Notes under the pieces: model-generated
Databases searched by the model: none
Seen by the model: only the letters and a program-made list of their open reading frames with translations
What the model was told of the DNA's origin: nothing
Part shown: piece by piece, positions 8,739 through 16,485 of the stretch
Layout: each line of letters opens with the position of its first letter
How positions within the stretch are numbered: position 1 is the stretch's first letter
NCBI GenBank assembly: GCA_964581365.1
Contig: CAZOOF010000035.1
Location: forward strand, 1 to 23,664
Direction of reading: 5' to 3'
DNA length: 23,664 nt
DNA from: JAITWN01 sp964581365
Lineage (GTDB): Bacteria; Pseudomonadota; Gammaproteobacteria; SZUA-140
Position numbers and translations under genes: made by a program

Positions 8739-9407
8739 ATGAATTTCCCGCAGAGCTCGATCGCGCGCACATCGGCCTCGGTTCTGAGCGAGAACCGGCT
8801 GATCCGCAACACCTATGCCCTGCTGTCGATGACCCTGCTGTTCAGCGCCGTCACCGCGGGCATCTCGATGGCGCTCAAGCTGCCGCATCCGGGTCTGATC
8901 ATTACCCTGGTCGGGTATTTCGGACTGCTGTTCCTCACCCACAAGCTGCAGAACAGCGCCTGGGGCCTGGCGGCGGTGTTCGCCCTGACCGGCTTCATGG
9001 GCTTCACCCTCGGTCCCATCCTGAGCGCCTATCTCAGCCTGCCCAACGGCAGTCAGCTGGTGATGACCGCGCTCGGCGGCACCGGGATCATCTTCCTCGG
9101 GCTGTCGGCCTACGCGCTGACCACCCGCAAGGATTTCAGCTTCCTCGGCGGCTTCCTCTTCGTCGGCATCCTGGTGGCCTTCCTCGGCGCGCTGGCGGCG
9201 GTGATCTTTTCGCTGCCCGCCGTGAGTCTGGCGATGTCGGCGATGTTCGTGCTGCTGATGTCGGGTTACATCCTGTGGCAGACCAGCCAGCTCGTCCATG
9301 GTGGCGAAACCAACTACATTCTGGCCACGGTGTCGCTGTACGTCAGCATCTACAATCTGTTCACCAGCCTGCTGCATCTGCTCGGCGCCTTCAATGGCGA
9401 AGACTGA
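8739..9407 (+). CDS. yccA: YccA/Bax inhibitor-1 family membrane protein
   Basis: A 222-residue protein with about seven membrane helices starting near residue 25 (NTYALLSMTLLFSAVTAGI). It belongs to the BI-1/TMBIM family and most resembles E. coli YccA, a substrate and modulator of FtsH whose degradation is controlled by HflKC. Family features seen are a short polar N-terminus with SVLSENRLIRNTY, the GTGIIFLGLSAYALTTRKDFS stretch, and a C-terminal segment with TNYILATVSLYVSIYNLFTSLLHLLG, where the aspartate-type gate of the family is replaced by YNLF-type residues. The ATG at 8739 is chosen because AAGGAG lies 11 bases upstream; the open frame extends further left but runs into the tRNA gene. 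A strong hairpin follows. Its link to FtsH is by homology. Confidence 0.93.
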   Translation: MNFPQSSIARTSASVLSENRLIRNTYALLSMTLLFSAVTAGISMALKLPHPGLIITLVGYFGLLFLTHKLQNSAWGLAAVFALTGFMGFTLGPILSAYLSLPNGSQLVMTALGGTGIIFLGLSAYALTTRKDFSFLGGFLFVGILVAFLGALAAVIFSLPAVSLAMSAMFVLLMSGYILWQTSQLVHGGETNYILATVSLYVSIYNLFTSLLHLLGAFNGED

Positions 9408-9430
9408 GCTCTCAGCGCCGACGCTGTCTT

Positions 9431-9461
9431 CGAAAGGCCCCGCTCGGGGCCTTTCGCTTAT
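9431..9461 (+). terminator. Hairpin terminator after yccA
   Basis: An 11-pair perfect stem, CGAAAGGCCCC (9431-9441) with GGGGCCTTTCG (9446-9456), encloses loop GCTC and lies 24 bases after the yccA stop. The tail CTTAT is a weak U-tract, so termination efficiency may be moderate. The stem is symmetric but the other strand has no U-run. Confidence 0.6.
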
Positions 9462-9522
9462 CTGCGGGCCGGCATCACCTGTCTGATTCATGTCGCTTGC
9501 CGGCGAGCCGATAGGTTTTTTG

Positions 9523-9551
9523 TTGATTTCATCCTACCGACGACTTATGCT
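9523..9551 (+). promoter_or_regulatory. Predicted promoter for the 68-residue and His-rich genes
   Basis: TTGATT (9523-9528) and TATGCT (9546-9551) are spaced by 17 bases, each matching four of six consensus positions. They lie about 30 bases before the ATG at 9581, in a relatively AT-rich patch just after the yccA terminator. Confidence 0.45.
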
Positions 9552-9580
9552 TCATGAGTCACCTCAAGGGAGGGATACCC

Positions 9581-9787
9581 ATGAGACAATCTCCGCTCGG
9601 GCGCTTTCTGGAGCGCTTCTTTCCGGCTCAGGCTTCAGCCGCGGACCCCGCCAGCCGATCAAAGAGGCGGGCTCGGTCAGCAGAGCACGAGGCCTTCCGG
9701 CCCGCCGTCGGACAGGGACCGTTTCTACCCTCCTGCGACGGACGCGTCATTCCGTTGAGAAAAGCGAAGTTCCTGCGCAAGCGCTGA
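9581..9787 (+). CDS. Hypothetical 68-residue basic protein
   Basis: I do not recognise this protein. The start is chosen because GGGAGG (9568-9573) lies seven bases before the ATG; an in-frame ATG at 9554 has no such site. The protein begins MRQSPLGRFLERFFPAQ, which could form a short amphipathic helix. A serine/arginine-rich middle (ASRSKRRARSAEHEAF) follows, then GQGPFLPSCDGRVIPLRKAK and a basic end (FLRKR). It has one cysteine, no signal peptide and no membrane helix. It is 47 bases upstream of the His-rich gene on the same strand and probably co-transcribed with it. Basic, Arg-rich composition could mean nucleic acid or ribosome binding, but there is no homology to support this. Confidence 0.55.
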   Translation: MRQSPLGRFLERFFPAQASAADPASRSKRRARSAEHEAFRPAVGQGPFLPSCDGRVIPLRKAKFLRKR

Positions 9788-9834
9788 ACGACGCGGCATG
9801 GCCGGCATCACCAACGATAAACAAGGAGAAAAGC

Positions 9835-10098
9835 ATGAAAGGCGATCACGAGCACCAGCACGAGCACGGCCACGAGCATCAGCATGATCACGAGCATACC
9901 CATGTTCACGCCGATGGCACCCGTCATGCCCATCCGCACCAGCATGTGCATTCGCATGATCATGCCCACGATCACAGTCATTCGCACAGCCATGACGACG
10001 AGGCCGGTCACGATCATTCCCATGCCCCGAGCGAACTGAACGATCACGATCATACCCATCAAGGGCACGAGAACGAACCCCACGATCACTCTCACTGA
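9835..10098 (+). CDS. Histidine-rich protein, probable metal binder
   Basis: An 87-residue protein with 33 histidines (38%), no cysteine and no signal peptide, so probably cytoplasmic. AAGGAG lies six bases before the ATG. His occurs at every second residue in two long blocks (residues 5-25 and 31-53) and three short ones (59-63, 71-75, 83-87). The residues between are mostly Glu, Asp, Gln, Ser and Thr. Polyhistidine proteins of this kind bind Ni, Zn, Co or Cu and act as stores or chaperones (Hpn of Helicobacter is a known example). No metalloenzyme or metal transporter gene adjoins it; the RND pump downstream has HAE1-type rather than metal-type signatures. The metal function is inference from composition. 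Confidence 0.75.
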   Translation: MKGDHEHQHEHGHEHQHDHEHTHVHADGTRHAHPHQHVHSHDHAHDHSHSHSHDDEAGHDHSHAPSELNDHDHTHQGHENEPHDHSH

Positions 10099-10109
10099 GT
10101 TGTGGAGCG

Positions 10110-10141
10110 CGCCATCCGCGAACGATGCTTCGCGGATGGCG
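10110..10141 (+). terminator. Thirteen-pair hairpin after the His-rich gene
   Basis: CGCCATCCGCGAA (10110-10122) and TTCGCGGATGGCG (10129-10141) form a perfect 13-pair stem with a six-base loop, 12 bases after the stop. There is no U-tract, so it may stabilise the 3' end or aid Rho-independent termination only weakly. It separates the His-rich gene from the RND genes. Confidence 0.45.
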
Positions 10142-10172
10142 GCGCCGCCGTGGCGCGTCCCGCCCCCGATCC

Positions 10173-10201
10173 TTGTCCGCATCCTCTACCTCTGCTAGTG
10201 T
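10173..10201 (+). promoter_or_regulatory. Possible promoter for the RND efflux genes
   Basis: TTGTCC (10173-10178) and TAGTGT (10196-10201) are spaced by 17 bases, with TGC directly before the -10 (extended -10). The hexamers match only four and three consensus positions. It would give a leader of about 65 bases before the GTG start. Confidence 0.3.
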
Positions 10202-10274
10202 CGCGGAGGCCCTGAATCACAGATCTGTCCATACGGTCGATAACAGGCCAATCGCCAATTCTCGGGAGAGCATC

Positions 10275-11339
10275 GTGAGCAGCCGCTTCATGCTGGTCGC
10301 AGCAGCAATGCTGATCCTACTGGTGCGCCTGCCTGCCGCTGCAGGCGCGGAAGAAGGCATTCCCGTCATCGTGACCGAGGCCCGCGTCGCCGCGTTCGAG
10401 GACCGGGTGGAAGCGCTTGGCACCCTGCTCGCCTTCGAATCGGTCACCTTGTCCTCCACGGTCACCGAAACCGTCGCTGCCATTCATTTCGACGATGGTG
10501 ACCGCGTGTCGGCCGGACAGCTGCTGGTCGAACTGAACGACGCCGAAGAACGTGCCCTGCTGGAAGAGGCCCGGGTCCTCTCCGCCGAAGCGCAACGGCA
10601 GTACGAGCGCCTCAGGGCCTTGCAGGCACAGGGCCAGGCAGCCATCTCTCTCGTCGACGAAAAGCTGCGCGAAAGAGATGCCGCGCAGGCCCGTGTCCGC
10701 TCGCTCGAGGCCCGTCTCTCCGATCGGTCACTGCGCGCTCCGTTCGCCGGCGTGCTCGGTCTGCGCAACCTGAGCGTCGGCGCACTGGTCGAACCGGGCG
10801 ACATCATCACCACACTCGACGACGACCGGGTGATGAAACTGGAATTCACCGTCCCGACGACCTTCCTCGAAGCGCTGCGTCCGGGCCTGCGCATCGCCGC
10901 CCGGGCTCCCGCACTGCCGGGGCGGACTTTCGCCGGCGAAGTGGCGGCCATCGACAGCCGTGTGGACCCGGTCACCCGCTCGGTCCGCATCCGCGCGCAC
11001 CTTCCCAATCCCGACCGCGTCCTCCGCCCCGGCCTGCTGATGGAGGTCACGCTGGCAAAGAATCCGCGCCACAGCATCACGCTCCCGGAGGAAGCCCTGC
11101 TGCAGCTCGGCCAGCATCATTACGTGCTGGTGGCCGATGGCGGGCGCGCCGCGCGGCGGGAGATCGGCATCGGCGCCCGTCGTCCGGGCGAAGTGGAGAT
11201 CCGGGCGGGAATCGAGGCCGGTGAGCAGGTCATCGTGCACGGCACCACCCGCGTGCGCGACGGCGATGCCGTGCGCATCGTCGCGGTGGACGACGGCTCG
11301 GTGCCGCTGGCGGAGATGTTGCGGGGCCTCGGCCTGTGA
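10275..11339 (+). CDS. RND efflux periplasmic adaptor subunit
   Basis: A membrane-fusion protein that links an RND pump to an outer-membrane channel. The GTG start is chosen because GGGAG lies six bases upstream and it gives a proper export signal: MSSRFMLVAAAMLILLVRLPAAAGA, cleaved around residue 25. The 354-residue protein has a first lipoyl half (VAAIHFDDGDRVSAGQLLVELND), a short coiled-coil hairpin rich in Glu, Arg and Ala (EERALLEEARVLSAEAQRQYERL to RVRSLEARLSD), the second lipoyl half (LRAPFAGVLGLRNLSVGALVEPGD), a beta-barrel domain and a membrane-proximal domain. There is no lipobox cysteine. The short hairpin resembles adaptors of HAE1-type pumps. Its stop overlaps the pump start (GTGA). 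Confidence 0.94.
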   Translation: MSSRFMLVAAAMLILLVRLPAAAGAEEGIPVIVTEARVAAFEDRVEALGTLLAFESVTLSSTVTETVAAIHFDDGDRVSAGQLLVELNDAEERALLEEARVLSAEAQRQYERLRALQAQGQAAISLVDEKLRERDAAQARVRSLEARLSDRSLRAPFAGVLGLRNLSVGALVEPGDIITTLDDDRVMKLEFTVPTTFLEALRPGLRIAARAPALPGRTFAGEVAAIDSRVDPVTRSVRIRAHLPNPDRVLRPGLLMEVTLAKNPRHSITLPEEALLQLGQHHYVLVADGGRAARREIGIGARRPGEVEIRAGIEAGEQVIVHGTTRVRDGDAVRIVAVDDGSVPLAEMLRGLGL

Positions 11340-14300
11340 TCCTGTCGGATGTCTCCATTCGGCGGCCGGTGTTCGCCACCGTGCTGTCGCTGCTTCTGAT
11401 TGTCTTCGGTCTGATGGCGTTCGACCGGCTGGCGCTGCGTGAATATCCGGACGTCGATTCGCCGGTGGTCTCGATCGAGGTCCGTTATCCCGGCGCCGCC
11501 TCGACGGTGGTCGAGAACACGATCACCCAGCTGATCGAAGACCGCATCGCCGGCATCGAAGGCATGCGTTTCGTCGAATCGGTGAGCGAGGACGGACGCT
11601 CGGTGGTGACGATCGAGTTCGATATCGAGCGCGACATCGATGCCGCCGCCAACGATGTGCGGGATCGCATTTCCGGCATCCTCGATGACCTCCCGGACGA
11701 GGCCGACGCGCCCGAGATCCGCAAGGTCGACAGCAACGAAGACGTCATCATGTGGCTCAGTCTGTCGAGCGAGCAGATGACGGTGCCGGAGCTGTCGGAC
11801 TATGCCCGCCGCTACCTGGTCGATCGCTTCTCCACTCAGCGCGGCGTCGCCCGGGCGCGCATCGGCGGCGAACAGATCTACGCCATTCGCGTCTGGCTCG
11901 ACCGCCATGCGCTGGCGGCGCGCGGGCTCACCGTCACCGAGGTCGAGGATGCGCTGCGCGCCGAGAACGTCGAGCTGCCCGCCGGCAGCATCGATTCGAG
12001 CAGCCGTCAGTTCACCCTGCGTCTGCAGCGGAGCTTCCTCACTGCCGAGGATTTCGCGCGCATCGTCATCGGTCGCGGCGCCGACGGCTATCTGGTCCGC
12101 CTCGGCGACGTGGCGCGCGTTGAACGCGGCACCGCCGAGGATCGGATTTCCTTCCGTGGCAACGGCCTGCCGCGGATCGGCATCGGCATCGTGAAGCAGT
12201 CGACGGCCAACACGCTGGAAGTGGCGCGCGCCGTCCGCGCCGAAGCGGCGCGCATCAATGCCGCCCTGCCCGATGGCATGTCGATCACCTCCAGCTACGA
12301 TTCTTCGGTGTTCATCGAAGGCGCCATCCGCGAGGTCTACTGGACGATGACCGTGGCCATCAGCATGGTCATCCTGGTCATCTATCTCTTCCTTGGCAGC
12401 GCCCGCGCGACGCTGGTGCCCGGCGTCACAGTGCCGGTGTCGCTGATCGCCACCTTCACGGTGCTGTACATGTTCGGTTTTTCGGTCAACATCCTCACCC
12501 TGCTCGCACTCATTCTGGCCATCGGCCTGGTGGTAGACGACGCCATCGTCGTACTCGAAAACATACACCGGCGCATGGAGCAGTATGGCGAGACCCGCCT
12601 GGTGGCGGCATTTCGCGGCACGCGTCAGGTCGGCTTCGCGGTGATCGCTACCACCGTGGTGCTGATCGCGGTCTTCGTTCCCATCGGCTTTCTGCAGGGC
12701 GATGTCGGCCGGCTGTTTCAGGAGTTCGCGATCACCCTGGCCGCAGCGGTCGGCGTCTCCGCGGTAGTGGCGCTCAGCCTTTCGCCGATGATCGCCTCGC
12801 GCATCCTGCGCCGGCCGCAGCGTTCAGGGCCTTCGCGCTGGGTCGATGCCCTGCTGACCCTTGCCCGCCGCGGCTACCAGGTCACCCTGCTCGGCGCCCT
12901 GCGTCATGCCTGGATCCCGCTCATCGTGCTCGGACTGGTGATCGCCAGCGCCGTGTGGCTGCTGCGCAGCATTCCGCAGGAGTACCTGCCGAGCGAGGAC
13001 CGGGGCGCCTTCTTCGTGCGAGTCGAGGCACCGGAAGGATCGTCATACGAATATCTGCGTACCTACATGGACGAGATCGAGCGCCGCCTCATGCGTCATG
13101 TGGAGTCAGGCGAAGCAACCCAGATCCTGGTTCGCGCGCCTGCGGCGTTCGGCAACACGGAGATCTTCAACGTCGGCAACGCCACCATCGTGCTCAACGA
13201 CTGGGACAAGCGCCGGCCGGCACGCCAGATCATGGATGACATCGAGCGCGAACTCGCTGAACTGCCCGGCATCAGGGTGTCGGTGATCATGCGCCAGGGC
13301 TTCCAACCCCGAACCCGCAAGCCCGTACAGTTCGTCATCGGCGGTGGCAGCTACGAGGAGCTGGTGGAATGGCGTGACCTCCTGCTCGCGCGCATCGACG
13401 AAACCAATCCGGGCCTCCGGGCCATCGGCTGGGATTACAAGGAGACCAAGCCTCAAATCGGCATTGCCATCGACTACGATCGCGCGGCCGATCTGGGCGT
13501 GACCGTGAACAGCATCGGCCGCACGCTGGAGACCATGCTGGCGTCACGGCGCGTCACCACCTACATCGAACAGGGTGAGGAATACGATGTCATTCTCGAG
13601 GGCGAGCGCGAATTGCAGCGCACCCGCACCGATCTGGAGAACATCTATGTGCGCTCGAGCCAGAGTGATGCGCTGGTGCCGCTCGCCAGTCTGGTCCGTC
13701 TCGAAGAATTCGCCGCAGCACAGCAGCTGAATCGCTTCGACCGCATGCGCGCCATCACCATCGATGCCAATCTGGCCCCGGAACTGTCGCTGGGACATGC
13801 GCTCGACTATCTCGATGCCCTCGCCCGCCAGCATCTACCGGAGTCGGCCGTCATATCGTACAAGGGGCAGTCACGTGACTTCCGCACCAGCAGCGAATCG
13901 ATGCTGTTCGTCTTCCTGCTCGGATTCGTCGTCGTATTTCTGGTGCTCGCGGCGCTGTTCGAAAGCTGGATTCACCCGCTGGTCATCATCCTGACCGTGC
14001 CCTTCGCCATGGCAGGCGCGCTGGCGGGTCTGTATGCCTTTGGATTGACGTTGAACATCTTCAGCCAGGTCGCGCTGATCATGTTGGTGGGGCTGGCTGC
14101 GAAGAATGGCATCCTGATCGTCGAATTCACCAATCAGCTTCGTGATGCCGGCCGCCCTTTCCGCGAGGCTCTGCTGGAGGCGGCGGAACTGCGGCTCAGA
14201 CCGATAGTCATGACCGGCCTGACCACCGCCGCCGGCGCGTTGCCGCTGATCCTGTCATCCGGCGCCGGCGCCGAGACCCGTCTGGTCGTTGGCGTGGTGA

Positions 14301-14464
14301 TTATCTGCGGAACGCTGGCGGCGACCTTCTTCACTCTGTACATGGTGCCGGTCGCCTACGATCTGATCGCGCGGCGCACCGGATCACCGCACAGGGTGTC
14401 GCGCCAGCTGGACGCCGAACTCGCGCGCCAGCCGGAACCGGTCGGAAAGCAGGATCCGGTCTGA
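11336..14464 (+). CDS. RND efflux pump, HAE1 (AcrB-like) family
   Basis: A 1042-residue proton-driven inner-membrane pump of the resistance-nodulation-division superfamily. The order is a first helix after SIRRPVFATVLSL, a large periplasmic loop, helices 2-6, a second periplasmic loop and helices 8-12. The proton relay is present: adjacent Asp401 and Asp402 in GLVVDDAIVVLENI and Lys923 in GLAAKNGILIVEF. The double aspartate in this form marks HAE1 (drug, solvent, bile-salt type) rather than metal-exporting HME pumps. GTG start, overlapping the adaptor stop by three bases, so the two are coupled. No outer-membrane factor gene follows; a TolC-type partner must be encoded elsewhere. It meets the SulP gene tail to tail with 19 bases between stops. 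The substrate is unknown. Confidence 0.97.
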   Translation: MILSDVSIRRPVFATVLSLLLIVFGLMAFDRLALREYPDVDSPVVSIEVRYPGAASTVVENTITQLIEDRIAGIEGMRFVESVSEDGRSVVTIEFDIERDIDAAANDVRDRISGILDDLPDEADAPEIRKVDSNEDVIMWLSLSSEQMTVPELSDYARRYLVDRFSTQRGVARARIGGEQIYAIRVWLDRHALAARGLTVTEVEDALRAENVELPAGSIDSSSRQFTLRLQRSFLTAEDFARIVIGRGADGYLVRLGDVARVERGTAEDRISFRGNGLPRIGIGIVKQSTANTLEVARAVRAEAARINAALPDGMSITSSYDSSVFIEGAIREVYWTMTVAISMVILVIYLFLGSARATLVPGVTVPVSLIATFTVLYMFGFSVNILTLLALILAIGLVVDDAIVVLENIHRRMEQYGETRLVAAFRGTRQVGFAVIATTVVLIAVFVPIGFLQGDVGRLFQEFAITLAAAVGVSAVVALSLSPMIASRILRRPQRSGPSRWVDALLTLARRGYQVTLLGALRHAWIPLIVLGLVIASAVWLLRSIPQEYLPSEDRGAFFVRVEAPEGSSYEYLRTYMDEIERRLMRHVESGEATQILVRAPAAFGNTEIFNVGNATIVLNDWDKRRPARQIMDDIERELAELPGIRVSVIMRQGFQPRTRKPVQFVIGGGSYEELVEWRDLLLARIDETNPGLRAIGWDYKETKPQIGIAIDYDRAADLGVTVNSIGRTLETMLASRRVTTYIEQGEEYDVILEGERELQRTRTDLENIYVRSSQSDALVPLASLVRLEEFAAAQQLNRFDRMRAITIDANLAPELSLGHALDYLDALARQHLPESAVISYKGQSRDFRTSSESMLFVFLLGFVVVFLVLAALFESWIHPLVIILTVPFAMAGALAGLYAFGLTLNIFSQVALIMLVGLAAKNGILIVEFTNQLRDAGRPFREALLEAAELRLRPIVMTGLTTAAGALPLILSSGAGAETRLVVGVVIICGTLAATFFTLYMVPVAYDLIARRTGSPHRVSRQLDAELARQPEPVGKQDPV

Positions 14465-14472
14465 TACCGGCG

Positions 14473-14499
14473 CCGCGACCAGCTCAGCTCTGGTCGCGG
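14473..14499. terminator. Hairpin between convergent RND and SulP genes
   Basis: CCGCGACCAG (14473-14482) and CTGGTCGCGG (14490-14499) form a ten-pair stem with a seven-base loop between two convergent genes, overlapping the last codons and stop of the SulP gene. Neither strand has a U-run, so it is at most a weak bidirectional terminator or an end-stabilising hairpin. Confidence 0.4.
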
Positions 14500-16403
14500 G
14501 AACCCGATGGCCCGGGTGGCGCCGGCGCCGGCTCCGACTGCTGCTCGGCTCCGGGTGCTTCCCCGGCGTCGCCAGCCCTTCCCTGCTCCTCCGGATCCGC
14601 GCCCGCCGTTCTGCTGGAATCCACGGCGGCGCCTTCGGTGACGCTGGCAGTGACATCGGTTGGCGTCGGTTCGGACTCGGGAGGCGCTACCAGAACCGCA
14701 GCCCGGCGCAAGGCGCTGCGCGGGTCGCTGCGAAACTCGAGCGCACCGCGGCGACGGCGGATACCGCTGCGGCGCAGCTGCAGGATCAGCCGCGGATGCA
14801 AGCCGGCAATGATTACCACCGCTCCGCGCGAACCCAGATGCGTGAGCAGTTCCTGCAGCAGCATCATCGCCGTCATATCGAGAATGGAAACATCGTCCAT
14901 GTCGAGCACCACGACGCGCGCATCCGGCGGCAAGGACTCCAGGGCACGCAGGGCTCGGTGGGCGGCGCCGAAGAACAGCGCTCCGTCGATGTCGTAGACC
15001 AGCACGCCGTCGGGCAGCGACTCGCGCCGCCGGCGCCTGCGGCTGCCGTTACCGAGCGCGCGAACGCCGGTCTGTTCGATCACCTGGCGGATGAACAGCA
15101 TGGCGGCAAGGCCAATACCGACCGAAACCGCCACCGTCATGTCGAACAGCACGGTCAGGGTGAAACAGCACAGCAGCACGGCGATATCGCTGCCGGGGGC
15201 AGTGCGCACGATGCGCAGCACGTGCCTCGCCTCGCTCATGTTCCAGGCAACGATGAGCAGCAAGGCCGCCAGCGCCGCCATCGGCACCTGATTCAGCAGA
15301 CCTGCGATCGCCAGCACCGCCAGCAGCACCACGGCAGCATGGACAATGGCCGCGATGGGCGTGCGCGCGCCCGCGCGCACGCTGGTGGCGGTCCGGGAGA
15401 TGGCCGCCGTCGCCGGAATACCGGCAAAGAACGGTACCACCACGTTGCCGATGCCGAGACCAATCAGCTCGGCGTTGGGATTGTGCCGCGCCCCGGCCAT
15501 GCCGTCGGCAATCACCGCGCAGAGCAGCGACTCGATGGCCGCCAGGGCTGCGATCGTCATCGCTGGGCCGAGCAGTTTGTGAATCAGATCGAAGGACAGG
15601 CCGATCGGCGCGCCATCGGGTCCGGGCAGTTCCCAGGGCGCGATCGGCATGGGCGGCAGCGCCGGTATGCCCTCATGGAGGATATCGCCGAGGCTGTAGG
15701 AGAAGGTATTGCCGATGGTGGCGATGCTGACACCCGGGATGACGCTCGCTGCCACCCAGCTTACCAAGGTGATCAGCGCCAGCACCACCAGCGGTCCGGG
15801 GAGCCGCAGCCGCGGCGGCATCCGGGTCTGCAGCCGCGGCCAAGCGGTGAGCAGAGCCAGCGTCGTCACCGCCACCAGCGTGTCCTGCCAGCGCAGCGTG
15901 GGCAGCGCGGCGCCGATCGCCCACACCCGCGCGACGAAATTCTCTCCTGGCTCGGTGATGGTCAGGCCGAGAAAATCCTTGATCTGCAGCACGGCGATGA
16001 CCACTGCGATGCCGGCGGTGAAACCGACCGTCACCGGATAGGGCACGAGCTCGATGAGACGGCCCATGCGCGCCAGGCCAAGCGCGATGAGAATCAGGCC
16101 GGACATCAGTCCGGCAAGCACCAACCCGCCGAGTCCGAACTGATGGACTACCGGCAACAGGACCACCACGAACGCCGCCGTCGGCCCCGATATGTTGACG
16201 CGCGAACCGCCGCACAGCGCGATGATCGCCCCGGCGATGATCGCCGTGTACAGGCCATGCTGCGGCGGCACCCCGCTGGCGATGGCGAGCGCCATCGACA
16301 GGGGAATGGCAACCACTCCCACGGTGATACCCGCAGACACATCACTGCGCAGCTGCGCCGCCGAGTAGCGGCGCAGCGACTCTACGATTGCGGTAGCGAA
16401 CAT
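14484..16403 (-). CDS. dauA: SulP family anion transporter with STAS domain, DauA-like
   Basis: A 639-residue inner-membrane anion transporter. The membrane domain (about 1-440) has the SulP hallmarks: AGITVGVVAIPLSMALAIASG (24-44), the GGSRVNISGPTAAFVVVL stretch (65-82), GRLIELVPYPVTVGFTAGI (114-132) and AAIESLLCAVIADGMAG (288-304). A STAS domain (about 464-575) follows an arginine run (455-460). The sequence resembles E. coli DauA, an aerobic C4-dicarboxylate (succinate, aspartate) transporter, more than sulfate-type SulP proteins I recall. The last 65 residues are a Pro/Glu/Ala/Ser-rich tail that DauA lacks. It lies 82 bases after cysG on the same strand with a weak ribosome site. The siroheme neighbour might suggest sulfate, so the substrate is open. 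Confidence 0.88.
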   Translation of the reverse strand: MFATAIVESLRRYSAAQLRSDVSAGITVGVVAIPLSMALAIASGVPPQHGLYTAIIAGAIIALCGGSRVNISGPTAAFVVVLLPVVHQFGLGGLVLAGLMSGLILIALGLARMGRLIELVPYPVTVGFTAGIAVVIAVLQIKDFLGLTITEPGENFVARVWAIGAALPTLRWQDTLVAVTTLALLTAWPRLQTRMPPRLRLPGPLVVLALITLVSWVAASVIPGVSIATIGNTFSYSLGDILHEGIPALPPMPIAPWELPGPDGAPIGLSFDLIHKLLGPAMTIAALAAIESLLCAVIADGMAGARHNPNAELIGLGIGNVVVPFFAGIPATAAISRTATSVRAGARTPIAAIVHAAVVLLAVLAIAGLLNQVPMAALAALLLIVAWNMSEARHVLRIVRTAPGSDIAVLLCCFTLTVLFDMTVAVSVGIGLAAMLFIRQVIEQTGVRALGNGSRRRRRRESLPDGVLVYDIDGALFFGAAHRALRALESLPPDARVVVLDMDDVSILDMTAMMLLQELLTHLGSRGAVVIIAGLHPRLILQLRRSGIRRRRGALEFRSDPRSALRRAAVLVAPPESEPTPTDVTASVTEGAAVDSSRTAGADPEEQGRAGDAGEAPGAEQQSEPAPAPPGPSGSRDQS

Positions 16404-16485
16404 GGATATCCGATGATGGAGAACGAAGCGCGCCGCGGCGGCGGCGGAGAAGCAACGAAGATGAGGCGCCTGAGGATCAACCCCG

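Noticed and set aside
9835..10098. Reading the His-rich region as a CRISPR array or tandem repeat
   Set aside because: The repetition is at dipeptide level with varied second residues and no fixed repeat-spacer unit.
9808..10182. Hydrophobic 124-codon frame on the minus strand that looks like a membrane protein
   Set aside because: It is the complement of the histidine codons of the His-rich gene: CAT and CAC read as ATG and GTG, giving Met/Val/Ile runs. The plus-strand gene has the ribosome site.
11120..12568. Open frame of 482 codons on the minus strand
   Set aside because: Antisense to the RND adaptor and pump, which have clear motifs in the right frame.
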